Source: Bifidobacteriaceae bacterium
Lineage (GTDB): Bacteria > Actinomycetota > Actinomycetes > Actinomycetales > WQXJ01
Assembly: GCA_031278675.1 (NCBI GenBank)
Contig: JAITJY010000324.1
Span: 1 to 15,423 of the forward strand
Length of the DNA stretch: 15,423 bases
Direction: 5' to 3'
In this document: one piece after another, positions 1 to 7,353 of the stretch
How positions within the stretch are numbered: position 1 is the first letter of the stretch
Layout: each line of letters opens with the position of its first letter
Notes under the pieces: generated by a model
Database searches by the model: none
Told to the model about the DNA's origin: nothing
The model's input: the letters and a program-made list of their open reading frames with translations, nothing else
Translations under genes and position numbers: made by a program

Positions 1-344
1 TGCGCAGTGCCTTCTTTGGCGGAACGCCACGGAGTCCCAGTGCGGTCCGGGACGGGCAACGCATCCAGGTCAGCCCGCAGTGCAAGCCGCGGCCAGCCCG
101 CCTCTTCCACCGTGGGACCCAGGTCGCAGAGCAGGCCAGTCTTGCGGAACGGCTGCGGGTTCAGCCCCGCTTCGGCTAGGCGCCGCAACACCGCAGATGT
201 GGTCCGGATTTCTTGGCGCGCCGTCTCGGGTTGGCGGTGCAGGTCGCGGCGAAACTCGATGAGCGACGGCAGCAAACGCTCACTGGCCCGCCCGATGGCG
301 GCTGCAGCGTCAGGGGGAAACGAACCAGCCTGCGGAATCGACAC
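1..344 (-). CDS. M20-family amidohydrolase / metallopeptidase, N-terminal part (runs off left edge)
   Basis: The 114 visible codons start at a GTG at 344-342 and run off the window at position 1, so this is the N-terminal third of the gene. The translation contains EFRRDLHRQPETARQE followed by LALRADLDALPVPD. These are typical of the amidohydrolase branch of peptidase family M20 (N-acyl amino acid / hippurate / indole-acetyl amino acid hydrolases), which use a di-metal centre to cleave amide bonds. The metal ligands lie further downstream and are not in the window. The GTG begins three bases after the manC stop codon, so the gene is probably co-transcribed and translationally coupled with manC. 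Substrate cannot be told from this part. The family call is firm; an M20 peptidase rather than an amidohydrolase is possible. Confidence 0.85.
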   Translation of the reverse strand, partial: MSIPQAGSFPPDAAAAIGRASERLLPSLIEFRRDLHRQPETARQEIRTTSAVLRRLAEAGLNPQPFRKTGLLCDLGPTVEEAGWPRLALRADLDALPVPDRTGTPWRSAKEGTA

Positions 345-347
345 GCC

Positions 348-1616
348 CTAAACCCTATCCCCGAGCCGGTCGGCGAGCGCCTTGACCCCTTGAGCGCGCT
401 CGCGTCGCGTCACCAGCACCACGCCATCGCTGACCGCGACCACCGCGTCCGGCAAGCCCGCCACCACCACCAGTTGGGTGGTTTGGCTGACCGCCAACGC
501 GCCCGGCGAGTCTTCCAGGACCGGTGGCGGCCCCGCGCCGAGTTGCACTGATCCATCTGGCACCAGTTGTGCCACCGAGTCGAAATCGCCCACGTCTGAC
601 CAGGCAAAATCCCCCGGTACGGTGGCCATGGCGCCTAGGGCCGCGACGGGTTCGGCAATGGCCCGGTCAATCGCGACCGCCGGCAGGTGCGGCCAGATCC
701 TCTTGGCGGTGGCGCCGCGCTGCGCCGTGTCCCAAGCGTCAGCGAGTTGCCCGATGCCGTCCGCGAACTCCGGGTGCAGTTGTCCCAACCAGCGCAGCAA
801 GACAGATGCCCGGAACACAAACATTCCTGCGTTCCACCGGTAACCGGCTGCCACATACTTGGTCGCTGTTGTTAGGTCTGGTTTCTCCTGGAACGCCTTG
901 ACAAACCGGATCTGGTCAAACCCGACCAGCCCTATCGGATCACCGGCCGAAATATAGCCGTAGGCTGTCGAAGCTGAAGTCGGCTCAATCCCGATCGTGG
1001 CGATCAAGCCCTCCTGGGCCGCCAGGTAGGCGGCCTGCACGGCTCCAGCAAACCCCTCACCTCCGCCAATAGCTGCAGCGCCCGGCGCTGCGGCGCCCTC
1101 CAGTTCCAGGCCGGCGGCGCCCTCGGGTTCCAGGCCGGCGGCCAGCGCCGCCCCACTGGCCCGGCCCGGTCCGGCGTCAGCCGCAGAACTCATCGTTGCT
1201 GCACTGACCCGGTCCGCCACCGCGTCGCCCGCAGTGCCCGGCGCTGGCTTGATCACGTGGTCCGCTGCGAACGAGCCGACTACCAGGTCGCCCCAGCGCC
1301 GCTGCGCTATGGCGGCGGCCAAGCCAATCGCTGCCATAGAGTCGCGGGGGCCAGGTTCGGTGATCAGGTTGGCTGGCTCCAAGCCAGGCAGTTGGGTCGC
1401 GACGGCGTCGCGGTGCCCCGCCCCGGTGACCACCATCATCCGGTCAGCCCCGGCCAACGGCACCAGCCGGTCCCAGGTCTGCTGGATCAGGGTGCGCCCG
1501 CTCCCGGTTAAGTCCAACAAGAACTTGGGGTGATTGGGTTGCGAGATTGGCCAGAGTCGCTTGCCGGCGCCGCCGGCTGGAATGATCACCCCAAAACCTG
1601 GCAACGTGCCACTCAT
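348..1616 (-). CDS. manC: Mannose-1-phosphate guanylyltransferase (GDP-mannose pyrophosphorylase)
   Basis: A 422-residue nucleotidyltransferase that makes GDP-mannose from mannose-1-phosphate and GTP, the mannosyl donor for cell-envelope glycans. Seen: the nucleotide-binding motif PAGGAGKRLWPIS at residues 13-25 with PKF at 30-32, the TEPGPRDS segment at 86-93, AADHVI at 117-122, FVKAFQEKP at 238-246 and WNAGMFVF at 261-268. It has no C-terminal cupin isomerase domain, so it is the single-domain form. It is about 60 residues longer than I expect. The excess is a low-complexity Ala/Gly/Glu stretch at about 126-186, between AADHVI and the next helix, which includes an 8-residue tandem repeat. 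The ATG start overlaps the TGA of the upstream 2H-phosphoesterase gene (ATGA), indicating translational coupling. Function is confident; activity of the expanded form is inferred. Confidence 0.93.
   Translation of the reverse strand: MSGTLPGFGVIIPAGGAGKRLWPISQPNHPKFLLDLTGSGRTLIQQTWDRLVPLAGADRMMVVTGAGHRDAVATQLPGLEPANLITEPGPRDSMAAIGLAAAIAQRRWGDLVVGSFAADHVIKPAPGTAGDAVADRVSAATMSSAADAGPGRASGAALAAGLEPEGAAGLELEGAAAPGAAAIGGGEGFAGAVQAAYLAAQEGLIATIGIEPTSASTAYGYISAGDPIGLVGFDQIRFVKAFQEKPDLTTATKYVAAGYRWNAGMFVFRASVLLRWLGQLHPEFADGIGQLADAWDTAQRGATAKRIWPHLPAVAIDRAIAEPVAALGAMATVPGDFAWSDVGDFDSVAQLVPDGSVQLGAGPPPVLEDSPGALAVSQTTQLVVVAGLPDAVVAVSDGVVLVTRRERAQGVKALADRLGDRV
1090..1137. repeat. 24-bp in-frame tandem repeat inside manC
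   Basis: Two adjacent 24-bp units (1090-1113 and 1114-1137) differ by two bases. On the coding strand they give the 8-residue units GLEPEGAA and GLELEGAA. They lie in the low-complexity insertion of ManC, in a loop before the helix EGFAGAVQAAYLAAQEG, and keep the reading frame. Confidence 0.9.
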
Positions 1617-2197
1617 GTTGCGCTCCTTGGTGGCGGAGGCGGCTGGACGGCATCGGGCAAGGGCGGCGCGCCGAATGGCAGCAACTGGACCATCCGCCAG
1701 TCGCCGTCAGGCTGAAGGGTGCACACCGCGAGCGAATCCACTGTGAAAGTGGCGTCAATGTGGCGCAGGGCGGCTTGCGCGTGGTCGAGGGTGGCCTCGT
1801 CGCAGCCGTTGGCCACAGTGACGTGCGGGTGGTAGGGGAAGCGGTCTTCGAGGCCTGTTAGCGCGGCGCGCACCAAGCGTTCCAGGGCCTGACAGCGGTC
1901 GAAGCCATCCGCTAGGCGCGCGTAAACCACGGGGCTGACCGGCCGAAATGTGGCCGTGCCGCGCAGGTGAACGCGGAAGGGACGGAATGCGGCGGCGCCC
2001 GCGCCAAGGCGTTCTACCAGTGAGGCGAAGCCCGCGCGCGGGACCGGTGTGGGCGGGATGACCGTGATGTGTGGCGGGGACGGCTCATAGTCGCCGAAGG
2101 AGCGCCGGGCGGCACTCAACTCCGCCGCAAGTGGCGGGGGCACCAACAGCGCTGCCCCCAAGCAGACCTGGCCGGGTTCGAGGTGCGGGAGCCTCAT
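1613..2197 (-). CDS. 2H phosphoesterase superfamily protein (2'-5' RNA ligase / cyclic phosphodiesterase-like)
   Basis: A 194-residue protein with the two HxT motifs that define the 2H superfamily: PHITV with H43 and T45, and HPHVTV with H125 and T127. Family members hydrolyse or ligate 2',5'- or cyclic phosphodiester bonds in RNA or nucleotides; the bacterial cellular substrate is generally unknown. Length is normal for the family, with a short proline-rich tail. The ATG at 2197 has a good ribosome-binding site (GGAGGTGG, about 7 bases upstream). The stop overlaps the manC start by ATGA. It lies downstream of trpS, separated by 127 bp filled mostly by an 18-bp tandem repeat. Family assignment is good; exact reaction is not known. 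Confidence 0.85.
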   Translation of the reverse strand: MRLPHLEPGQVCLGAALLVPPPLAAELSAARRSFGDYEPSPPHITVIPPTPVPRAGFASLVERLGAGAAAFRPFRVHLRGTATFRPVSPVVYARLADGFDRCQALERLVRAALTGLEDRFPYHPHVTVANGCDEATLDHAQAALRHIDATFTVDSLAVCTLQPDGDWRMVQLLPFGAPPLPDAVQPPPPPRSAT

Positions 2198-2252
2198 GTC
2201 GCCACCTCCCTGCGGGTCAGGCGTGCGAGCCGGGACCAGCTACGGTCGCGAT

Positions 2253-2343
2253 TCATGCGGCGGGTCGCGGTCATGCCGCAGGTCCCGGTCATCCGGCGGG
2301 CACCGGTCATGCCGCAGGCACCGGTCATGCGGCGGGTCCCCGG
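2253..2343. repeat. 18-bp tandem repeat, five copies, overlapping the trpS stop codon
   Basis: Five successive units begin with TCAT: 2253-2270, 2271-2288, 2289-2306, 2307-2324 and 2325-2343. They vary mainly at CGG/CGC, GGG/AGG and TCC/CAC positions. The last unit carries the TGA stop of trpS (2327-2325) and codes its final residues. The remaining four units fill the spacer before the 2H-phosphoesterase gene. Each unit offers an ATGA on the minus strand. Confidence 0.88.
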
Positions 2344-3356
2344 TTGGCGCGCGGGGTCAAGCCGAACCGCTCGGCGATTCTCGCATAGACGGCTCCCGCA
2401 ATCGCGGCGGCTTTTTCCCGCCCCTCTTCCAAAAGCCCATCAAGGGCGGCGGGGTCTGCCAGGTATTCCGCCGTGCGCTCCCTAAATGGGCGCAGTGCTT
2501 CGATAACCAGTTCTGCTAGGTCAACTTTGAGGTGGCCGTAGAGTTTACCGCAGTATTGTTGGGCCACTTCTTCGGGCGTCTGCCCGGCCAGGGCGGCGTA
2601 GATGGCCAGCAGATTGGCGAGGCCGGGTTGGTTTTTCGGGTCCCATTTGATCACGGTGCCTGAGTCGGTCACGGCGGATTTGATCCGTTTAGTGATTACT
2701 TTAGGGCTGTCTAACAGTTCGATGATCCCGGCGGGGTGGCCCGTTTTTGACATTTTCGCTTTGGGATCTTGTAGATCATAAATCCGCGCGGTCGATTGCA
2801 TGATCAGCGCTTCAGGAACCCGCGCCGTGCCCTCGCCGAACCGTGAGTTGAGCCGGATCGCCAGGTCGCGGCTCAACTCGATGTGTTGGCGTTGGTCTTC
2901 GCCGACGGGCACAACGTTGGCGTCGTAGGCCAAGATGTCGGCCGCCATGAGCACCGGGTAGTCGAAGAGCCCAACTGTGACGCCTTTGTCGCCGAGTTTG
3001 GCGGATTTGTCCTTGAACTGGGTCATCCGGCTGGCTTCACCGAATCCTGTGATGCAGTTCAACAACCAGGTCAATTGTGTGTGCTCTGGCACTTGTGATT
3101 GGACAAACAGGACTGATTGTTCGGGGTTGACACCTGCGGCCAGGAATTGTGCGGCGGTTGCCCTGACTCTGGTGCGCAGGGCGGCGGGATCGGGGCTGAC
3201 CGTCAGTGCGTGCAGGTCTACCACGGAGTACACGCAGTCGTAGTCATCTTGGAGCGCGACCCATTGCCGCAGCGCCCCGAGGTAGTTGCCCAAGTGGAGG
3301 GAGTCTGCTGTCGGCTGGATTCCAGAAAAGGCCCTGAGTCTAGACACGTCCAACAT
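2325..3356 (-). CDS. trpS: Tryptophan--tRNA ligase
   Basis: A 343-residue class I aminoacyl-tRNA synthetase that charges tRNA(Trp). Seen: RAFSGIQPTADSLHLGNYLG at 8-27 with the HIGH-type signature HLGN (21-24), the tryptophan-site segment VGEDQRQHIELSRDLA (151-166) and the KMSKT loop at 201-205 (DPKAKMSKTGHPAG). Length is normal for bacterial TrpS. The chosen start is the ATG at 3356; no ribosome-binding site is visible before it. A TTACCT sequence six bases upstream could be a -10 box of a leaderless transcript, but this is weak. The C-terminus (RGPAA) and stop are encoded by the last unit of the 18-bp tandem repeat, so the tail may vary in length between strains. Function is certain. Confidence 0.97.
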   Translation of the reverse strand: MLDVSRLRAFSGIQPTADSLHLGNYLGALRQWVALQDDYDCVYSVVDLHALTVSPDPAALRTRVRATAAQFLAAGVNPEQSVLFVQSQVPEHTQLTWLLNCITGFGEASRMTQFKDKSAKLGDKGVTVGLFDYPVLMAADILAYDANVVPVGEDQRQHIELSRDLAIRLNSRFGEGTARVPEALIMQSTARIYDLQDPKAKMSKTGHPAGIIELLDSPKVITKRIKSAVTDSGTVIKWDPKNQPGLANLLAIYAALAGQTPEEVAQQYCGKLYGHLKVDLAELVIEALRPFRERTAEYLADPAALDGLLEEGREKAAAIAGAVYARIAERFGLTPRANRGPAA

Positions 3357-3378
3357 TCTGACAGGTAAGCGGCCCTAA

Positions 3379-3404
3379 CCCAATCCCTGGGCCCAATCTC
3401 TGGG
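3379..3404. repeat. 13-bp direct repeat in divergent promoter region
   Basis: Two adjacent copies of CCCAATCYCTGGG (3379-3391 and 3392-3404) differ by one base. They sit just upstream of trpS and could be a binding site for a regulator. Function is unknown. Confidence 0.6.
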
Positions 3405-3472
3405 CCGGCCTGCGGCCACATCCGCTCTACGCGTGAGGCGCCAACGACAAGGCAATTCTGCGGCCAGCAGCG

Positions 3473-3492
3473 CCCAGATGTTCGGCTCTGGG
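3473..3492. promoter_or_regulatory. Inverted repeat (candidate operator) at the gal regulator promoter
   Basis: CCCAGA (3473-3478) and TCTGGG (3487-3492) form a perfect 6-bp inverted repeat with an 8-base centre. It covers the proposed -35 position of the gene at 3516. A site here fits autoregulation by a DeoR-family repressor, but no binding evidence exists. Confidence 0.35.
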
Positions 3493-3515
3493 GGATTTTG
3501 TGGTAGTTTGGGGCT
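3481..3515 (+). promoter_or_regulatory. Probable leaderless promoter of the gal regulator
   Basis: TTCGGC at 3481-3486 and TAGTTT at 3504-3509 are 17 bp apart and resemble actinobacterial -35 and TANNNT -10 boxes. Six bases separate TAGTTT from the ATG at 3516, so transcription would begin at or next to the start codon. No ribosome-binding site precedes this ATG, which supports a leaderless mRNA. Confidence 0.5.
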
Positions 3516-4298
3516 ATGGCGACCCTACTTGCCGCTCAACGGCACGCTCAGATCCTGGAACTGCTGCGCATCAATGGCGCCGTGCGCGTGTCCGACCTGT
3601 CACAAACCCTCGCAGTCAGCGAAATGACCATCCGGCGTGACATCGAAGAACTCGCCGCAAGAGGACTGTGCCGCAGGATCCACGGCGGCGCCTCGAAGGT
3701 CAGCGGTTCCGCCCAGGAACCGGGTTTCGAGGCCAAGTCGCTTGCGCACGGGCCGGCGAAGCGCGCCATTGCGCGCGCAGCCGCCGCCCTGGTGGAACCA
3801 GGACAGTCGGTCGCCATCAGCGCTGGCACCACCACGGTCTGGATCGCCGCCGAATTGGGGCCGCGAGCCGCAACCGAACACCTCACCATTGTGACCAACT
3901 CCCTACCCGCCGCCGAAATGCTCGCCAGAGCCGATGCCGCCGACCAGACCATCTTGACCGGCGGCGTGCGTACACCATCCCAAGCACTAGTTGGGCCCGT
4001 GGCTGAAGCCACGATCCGCCAGATGCACTTCGACTGGTTCTTCCTCGGGGTTCACGGGATGGACTTAGAAGGCGGTCTGACCACACCAAACATCGCTGAA
4101 GCCGCCACCAACCAGGCCTTCATCGCGGCGGCGACGGAACTCACCGTGGTGGCGGATTCGTCCAAGTGGGGCGTGGTTGCCTTCGCCCGCATCGCGCCGC
4201 TCGCGGCGGCCACCCGGATCGTGACGAACCCCGGCCTGCCGCCCACCCTCGTAGATGAACTCGGCCGCCTGGTCCAATTGACCCAGGTCACCGAATGA
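3516..4298 (+). CDS. DeoR-family transcriptional regulator of the galactose operon
   Basis: A 260-residue repressor of the DeoR/GlpR family. The N-terminal winged helix-turn-helix is clear: RHAQILELLRINGAVRVSDL (9-28), VSEMTIRRDIEELAARG (34-50) and RIHGGA (54-59). The C-terminal DeoRC sugar-phosphate sensor domain follows, with AGTTT (103-107), TNS (127-129), TGG (148-150) and GVHG (178-181). Such proteins usually repress sugar operons and release DNA on binding a phosphorylated sugar. Its place directly before galT and galK on the same strand suggests it controls them, possibly responding to galactose-1-phosphate; that ligand is inferred. Its TGA overlaps the ATG of a short repeat-containing frame (ATGATG at 4295-4300). 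Confidence 0.93.
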   Translation: MATLLAAQRHAQILELLRINGAVRVSDLSQTLAVSEMTIRRDIEELAARGLCRRIHGGASKVSGSAQEPGFEAKSLAHGPAKRAIARAAAALVEPGQSVAISAGTTTVWIAAELGPRAATEHLTIVTNSLPAAEMLARADAADQTILTGGVRTPSQALVGPVAEATIRQMHFDWFFLGVHGMDLEGGLTTPNIAEAATNQAFIAAATELTVVADSSKWGVVAFARIAPLAAATRIVTNPGLPPTLVDELGRLVQLTQVTE

Positions 4299-4543
4299 TG
4301 CCGCCACCAGTAGCGCAACCGCACAACCAACCGGGACAGACGCAGATTCGCGAATTCGCCAGCCGCGAACCAGCGCAACCGCACAACCAACCGGGACAGA
4401 CGCAGATCCGCGAATTCGCCAGCCGCGAACCAGCGCAACCGCACAACCAAACAGGACAGACGCAGATTCACGAATTCGCCAGCCGCGAACCAGCGCAACC
4501 GCACGGGGAGACGGGAACGGGAGGGACGGCATCGTGCGCGTGA
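4295..4543 (+). CDS. Possible small repeat peptide bridging the regulator and galT
   Basis: An 82-residue open frame starts with an ATG overlapping the regulator stop (ATGA) and ends 10 bases inside galT. It would encode three 20-residue repeats (unit begins QPHNQPGQTQIREF, then ASREPA), hydrophilic and rich in Q, R, E and P. No known domain is seen. Third-position GC of the unit is about 65%, lower than the neighbouring genes. The 60-bp unit is also open in other frames, so openness alone is weak evidence. It may be a true small protein, a translated linker that carries ribosomes to galT, or a non-coding minisatellite. The bridging overlaps at both ends are the main argument for translation. 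Confidence 0.3.
   Translation: MMPPPVAQPHNQPGQTQIREFASREPAQPHNQPGQTQIREFASREPAQPHNQTGQTQIHEFASREPAQPHGETGTGGTASCA
4321..4500. repeat. 60-bp tandem repeat, three copies, between the gal regulator and galT
   Basis: Units 4321-4380, 4381-4440 and 4441-4500 are nearly identical: unit 2 differs from unit 1 at one base and unit 3 at three. A partial unit end lies at about 4308-4320. Units 1 and 2 each contain the perfect palindrome GCGAATTCGC; unit 3 keeps the inner CGAATTCG. Each unit also has TTCGCG-type and CGCGAA arms. The array keeps a multiple of three. Confidence 0.95.
4519..4525 (+). promoter_or_regulatory. Ribosome-binding site deciding the galT start
   Basis: GGGAGGG lies 8 bases before the GTG at 4534. 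A second GTG at 4540 would be 14 bases away, so the first is preferred. Confidence 0.65.
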
Positions 4544-5898
4544 CACCTACCAAGCTGGCGGACGGCCGCGACCTTTACTACTTCGACGATTCGGAGCCCT
4601 ACGCCTCGGGGCAAGCGACCCGGCGGCTGGATGATCCACGGCCGCTGGCGGACCGGAACGCGCCGTTTAGGGACCCCAACAGCGGCGAAAAACGCTTCCC
4701 GACCGGCCCTGAAATGCGCTTCGACGTGCTGACCGGGGAATGGATTCCGATGGCGTCGCACCGCATGGACCGGACGTTCCAACCGGCGGCGGACGCCTGC
4801 CCGCTGTGCCCGGCGGAGCCCGGAGCGGCCTACCAGGACGGCGAAATCCCGGACACCGACTATGATGTGGTGGTCTTCGAGAATCGTTTCCCGTCCTATT
4901 TGCGGCTCCCTGACCAGGACATTCATGCGGAATGGGCGCTGGATGGCGACCCGGCCTTCCCGGTGCGGCACGCGGCGGGGCGCTGCGAGGTGATCTGCTT
5001 CAGCTCCGAACATGGCGCGGCGCTCGCGTCCGTCACGGAACGGCGGATGCGCACCGTGATCGAGGCCTGGGCCATGCGGACGGCGGCGCTCCAGGCGCTG
5101 GACGGCATTGCACAAGTGTACCCATTTGAGAACCGGGGTCAGGAGATCGGTGTAACCCTGTCGCATCCCCACGGCCAGATCTACGGCTACCCCAACATCA
5201 CCCCCAAGACGCAGGCAATGCTCCGCCAGGCCGCCGCCTACCGCGCCAAGACCGGCCGACACCTGTTGTCCGATTCCCTCGCTGCCGAAGCCCGCGGCCC
5301 CCGCGTTATTGCCCGAACCGCCAACTGGATCGCCTACGTCCCAGCAGCAGCGCGCTGGCCAGTGGAAATGCATTTGGCGCCACTGCGCGCCGTGCCCGAT
5401 CTTCCGGCCCTAAGCCCGGCGGAACGGGACGATCTAGCCCGCTTATACCCCCGGTTATTGCGCGGTTTGGACAGGTTTTTCCCGCCCTTGCCCGATGCCG
5501 CCCCCTCACCTCTCCCCTACATCTCCGGTTGGCATCAGGCACCGGTGGAGCCTAGCTGCCGCGGCCTGGGGCGCTTACATCTCCAGTTGTTCTCGGTTCG
5601 CCGGGCGCCCAGCAAACTCAAGTATTTGGCCGGCTCCGAATCCGGCATGGGCGCGTGGATCTCCGACACCACCCCGGAGCGGATCGCCGCGCGCCTGCGC
5701 GAGGCCCTGGCGGAAGTTGACCAGGCGGACGCCCGGCACCCCGGCCCTGGGCCCGCACCGGCGGCGCTCCTTGGCACCGACGTCCCCCTGCCCGCAGGAC
5801 CCAATCCGGGGCGCGCCGGAGGCGGAGCGGCTGGTGGGAGCGGGGCGACGGGATCGGCCGCTAAGGCGGGGACGGCCAACGCGGGAGGTGCAGCGTGA
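4534..5898 (+). CDS. galT: Galactose-1-phosphate uridylyltransferase
   Basis: A 454-residue enzyme of the Leloir pathway that exchanges galactose-1-phosphate with UDP-glucose to give UDP-galactose and glucose-1-phosphate. Seen: the CPLC zinc-type cysteines (C89, C92), SSEH with H160, and the active-site motif HPHGQ at 211-215, in which H213 corresponds to the nucleophile known from E. coli GalT. The second histidine-rich strand GRLHLQLFS (346-354) and KYLAGSESGMGAW (363-375) are present. All expected catalytic features are intact. The last roughly 50 residues are a low-complexity Pro/Gly/Ala tail not needed for the fold. Start is GTG with a good ribosome-binding site. The TGA stop overlaps the galK GTG (GTGA), so galT and galK are translationally coupled. 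Confidence 0.96.
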   Translation: MRVTPTKLADGRDLYYFDDSEPYASGQATRRLDDPRPLADRNAPFRDPNSGEKRFPTGPEMRFDVLTGEWIPMASHRMDRTFQPAADACPLCPAEPGAAYQDGEIPDTDYDVVVFENRFPSYLRLPDQDIHAEWALDGDPAFPVRHAAGRCEVICFSSEHGAALASVTERRMRTVIEAWAMRTAALQALDGIAQVYPFENRGQEIGVTLSHPHGQIYGYPNITPKTQAMLRQAAAYRAKTGRHLLSDSLAAEARGPRVIARTANWIAYVPAAARWPVEMHLAPLRAVPDLPALSPAERDDLARLYPRLLRGLDRFFPPLPDAAPSPLPYISGWHQAPVEPSCRGLGRLHLQLFSVRRAPSKLKYLAGSESGMGAWISDTTPERIAARLREALAEVDQADARHPGPGPAPAALLGTDVPLPAGPNPGRAGGGAAGGSGATGSAAKAGTANAGGAA

Positions 5899-7256
5899 GC
5901 GGGCAGGAGGTGGCGGGCGGGCCGCAGTTTGTCGAACCCTGGGCCGAAGCTGAGGGGATTGCGCGGGTCCGCGAGGCCTTCCGGCAAACCTTTGGGGCCG
6001 AACCGGCCGGGGTGTGGGCCGCACCGGGGCGGGTCAACCTGATCGGCGAACACACCGATTACAACGGCGGCATCGCCCTCCCGATCGCGTTGGCGCACCG
6101 GACGTTCGTCGCGGCGAACGTCGCAATGGACGATGCCGCCCACCTCGCCTCCGCCCAAGTCGCCTCCGCCCAAGACACCGCGCCCCGCATCTGCACATTT
6201 GACCTGGCAGCGGTCGCGCCCGGCAAGGTCAGCGGCTGGGGGGCCTATGCGGTCGGGGTGATCTGGGCGCTGCGCCGCTGCGGCTTCGCCGTGCCGGCCT
6301 TGACGGGGTACGTCGATTCGTGTGTGCCGTTCGGGGCGGGGCTGTCGTCATCGGCGGCGCTGGAGGCAGTGTTCGCGCTGGCGGCGCAGGATCTGCGGCG
6401 GCACGGGCCGGAGGCGGTGCAGGACGGAGGCCCAGGGACGCTGGCGGCGCAGGATCTGCGGCGGGCGCAGCCGGGGACAGCGCCGGACGGAGGCCCGGGG
6501 GGCGCATTGGGGGCGGACGGGGGTGGGCCAGGGCCGATTGACCGCGCCAGCTTGGCTGACGCCTGCGTCGAGGCGGAAAACCTGATCGCAGGTGCCCCCA
6601 CCGGGGGCATGGACCAGGCGGCCGTGCTGCGTTCGCGCCCGGGCCACGCACTGATTGTCGACTCGGGCACTGGGCAGGTCCAGCCAGTGCCGTTCGACCT
6701 CGCCGAAGCCGGGTTGGAACTCCTCGTCATAGACACGCGAACGGAACACGTCCACGCCGGGGGCCAGTACGGCTCCCGGCGGCAAACCTGTATCGAGGCG
6801 GCTCGCACACTGGGCGTGAGTTCACTTAGAGAAGTGACGCCGGCAGACCTGCCGGCAGCGATGGACCGGCTGGGCGGACCTGGCACCATACCCGCGCGCC
6901 GCATCCGCCATGTGGTGACCGAGATTCAACGCACCGAGCAGTTCATCACCGCCCTGCGGGCCGGCCAATGGGCCGCGATCGGTCCGCTGATGGACGCCTC
7001 GCACGCTTCGCTGCGCCATGACTATGAGGTCTCGGCCGCAGGGTTGGACTTAGCCGTCCAGGCCGCCCGCGCGGCGGGCGCCTTAGGCGCCCGGATGACC
7101 GGAGGCGGATTCGGCGGCTCAGCGATAGCACTGGTCAGAGCGGGAGAAACGACCCCAGTGGCGACCGCCGTCCAAGCGGCCTTCGCCGTGGCCGGCTTCG
7201 GCCAACCCGCCTTCTACCGCGCCTGGCCCTCCGGCCCGGCTCAGCGCGTCGCCTGA
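5895..7256 (+). CDS. galK: Galactokinase
   Basis: A 453-residue GHMP-family kinase that phosphorylates galactose at C1 with ATP, the first committed Leloir step. Seen: the galactokinase signature GRVNLIGEHTDYNGG at 45-59, the phosphate-binding loop VPFGAGLSSSAALE at 144-157, PTGGMDQ at 235-241 with the expected catalytic Asp240, and GARMTGGGFGGSAIAL at 398-413. It is some 50 residues longer than typical. The extra part is a Gly/Pro/Asp-rich stretch at about 165-215 that contains a 63-bp in-frame duplication. SLRHDYEVS at 372-380 has His where DD-type sequences are common in the family. Start is the GTG overlapping the galT stop, preceded by GGGAGGTG at 5883-5890. Function is certain; the insert sits in a surface loop by inference. 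Confidence 0.96.
   Translation: MSGQEVAGGPQFVEPWAEAEGIARVREAFRQTFGAEPAGVWAAPGRVNLIGEHTDYNGGIALPIALAHRTFVAANVAMDDAAHLASAQVASAQDTAPRICTFDLAAVAPGKVSGWGAYAVGVIWALRRCGFAVPALTGYVDSCVPFGAGLSSSAALEAVFALAAQDLRRHGPEAVQDGGPGTLAAQDLRRAQPGTAPDGGPGGALGADGGGPGPIDRASLADACVEAENLIAGAPTGGMDQAAVLRSRPGHALIVDSGTGQVQPVPFDLAEAGLELLVIDTRTEHVHAGGQYGSRRQTCIEAARTLGVSSLREVTPADLPAAMDRLGGPGTIPARRIRHVVTEIQRTEQFITALRAGQWAAIGPLMDASHASLRHDYEVSAAGLDLAVQAARAAGALGARMTGGGFGGSAIALVRAGETTPVATAVQAAFAVAGFGQPAFYRAWPSGPAQRVA
6376..6501. repeat. 63-bp in-frame tandem duplication inside galK
   Basis: Unit 1 (6376-6438) and unit 2 (6439-6501) are in direct succession. The first 26 bases are identical and the ends (around CGGAGGCCC) match, with a diverged middle. 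Both encode a LAAQDLRR ... DGGPG peptide of 21 residues. The duplication lies between the phosphate-binding loop and the PTGGMDQ motif of galactokinase. Confidence 0.9.
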
Positions 7257-7264
7257 CGGTCAAG

Positions 7265-7326
7265 CAGGCGCCGCCCGCGCCCCCCGCGCCGCGCCCGCGC
7301 CGCCCGCGCCGCCCGCGCCGCCCACC
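7265..7326. repeat. GC-only short repeat between convergent galK and xthA
   Basis: The stretch after galK is almost wholly G and C. It includes three perfect 9-bp copies of GCGCCGCCC (7297-7305, 7306-7314, 7315-7323) and degenerate copies before them. Confidence 0.75.
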
Positions 7327-7353
7327 CCCGCCCAGGGGCGCGCGGCGGGTTTC
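7327..7353. terminator. Possible terminator hairpin between galK and xthA
   Basis: CCCGCC (7327-7332) pairs with GGCGGG (7344-7349) around an 11-base loop, followed by a short T run on the plus strand. It lies between two converging genes and could end the galK transcript. The T run overlaps the xthA stop. Confidence 0.4.

Larger units (their letters stand above)
3357..3515. promoter_or_regulatory. Divergent promoter region between trpS and the gal regulator
   Basis: This 159-bp gap separates two genes read outward and must hold both promoters. It contains a 13-bp direct repeat (3379-3391 and 3392-3404, one mismatch) and an inverted repeat next to the regulator gene (3473-3492). I see no open frame or RNA gene in it. 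Confidence 0.6.

Noticed and set aside
3357..3515. T-box or tryptophan-dependent leader before trpS
   Set aside because: The 159-bp region lacks a T-box consensus and a tryptophan-rich leader peptide; only short repeats were found.
4052..4553. Minus-strand open frames across the 60-bp repeat and the end of the gal regulator
   Set aside because: They are antisense to the regulator and repeat; codon content is poor and no start signal or domain is visible.
4468..5373. Large minus-strand open frame over galT
   Set aside because: It is antisense to a gene with complete GalT motifs and is explained by GC-rich codon bias.
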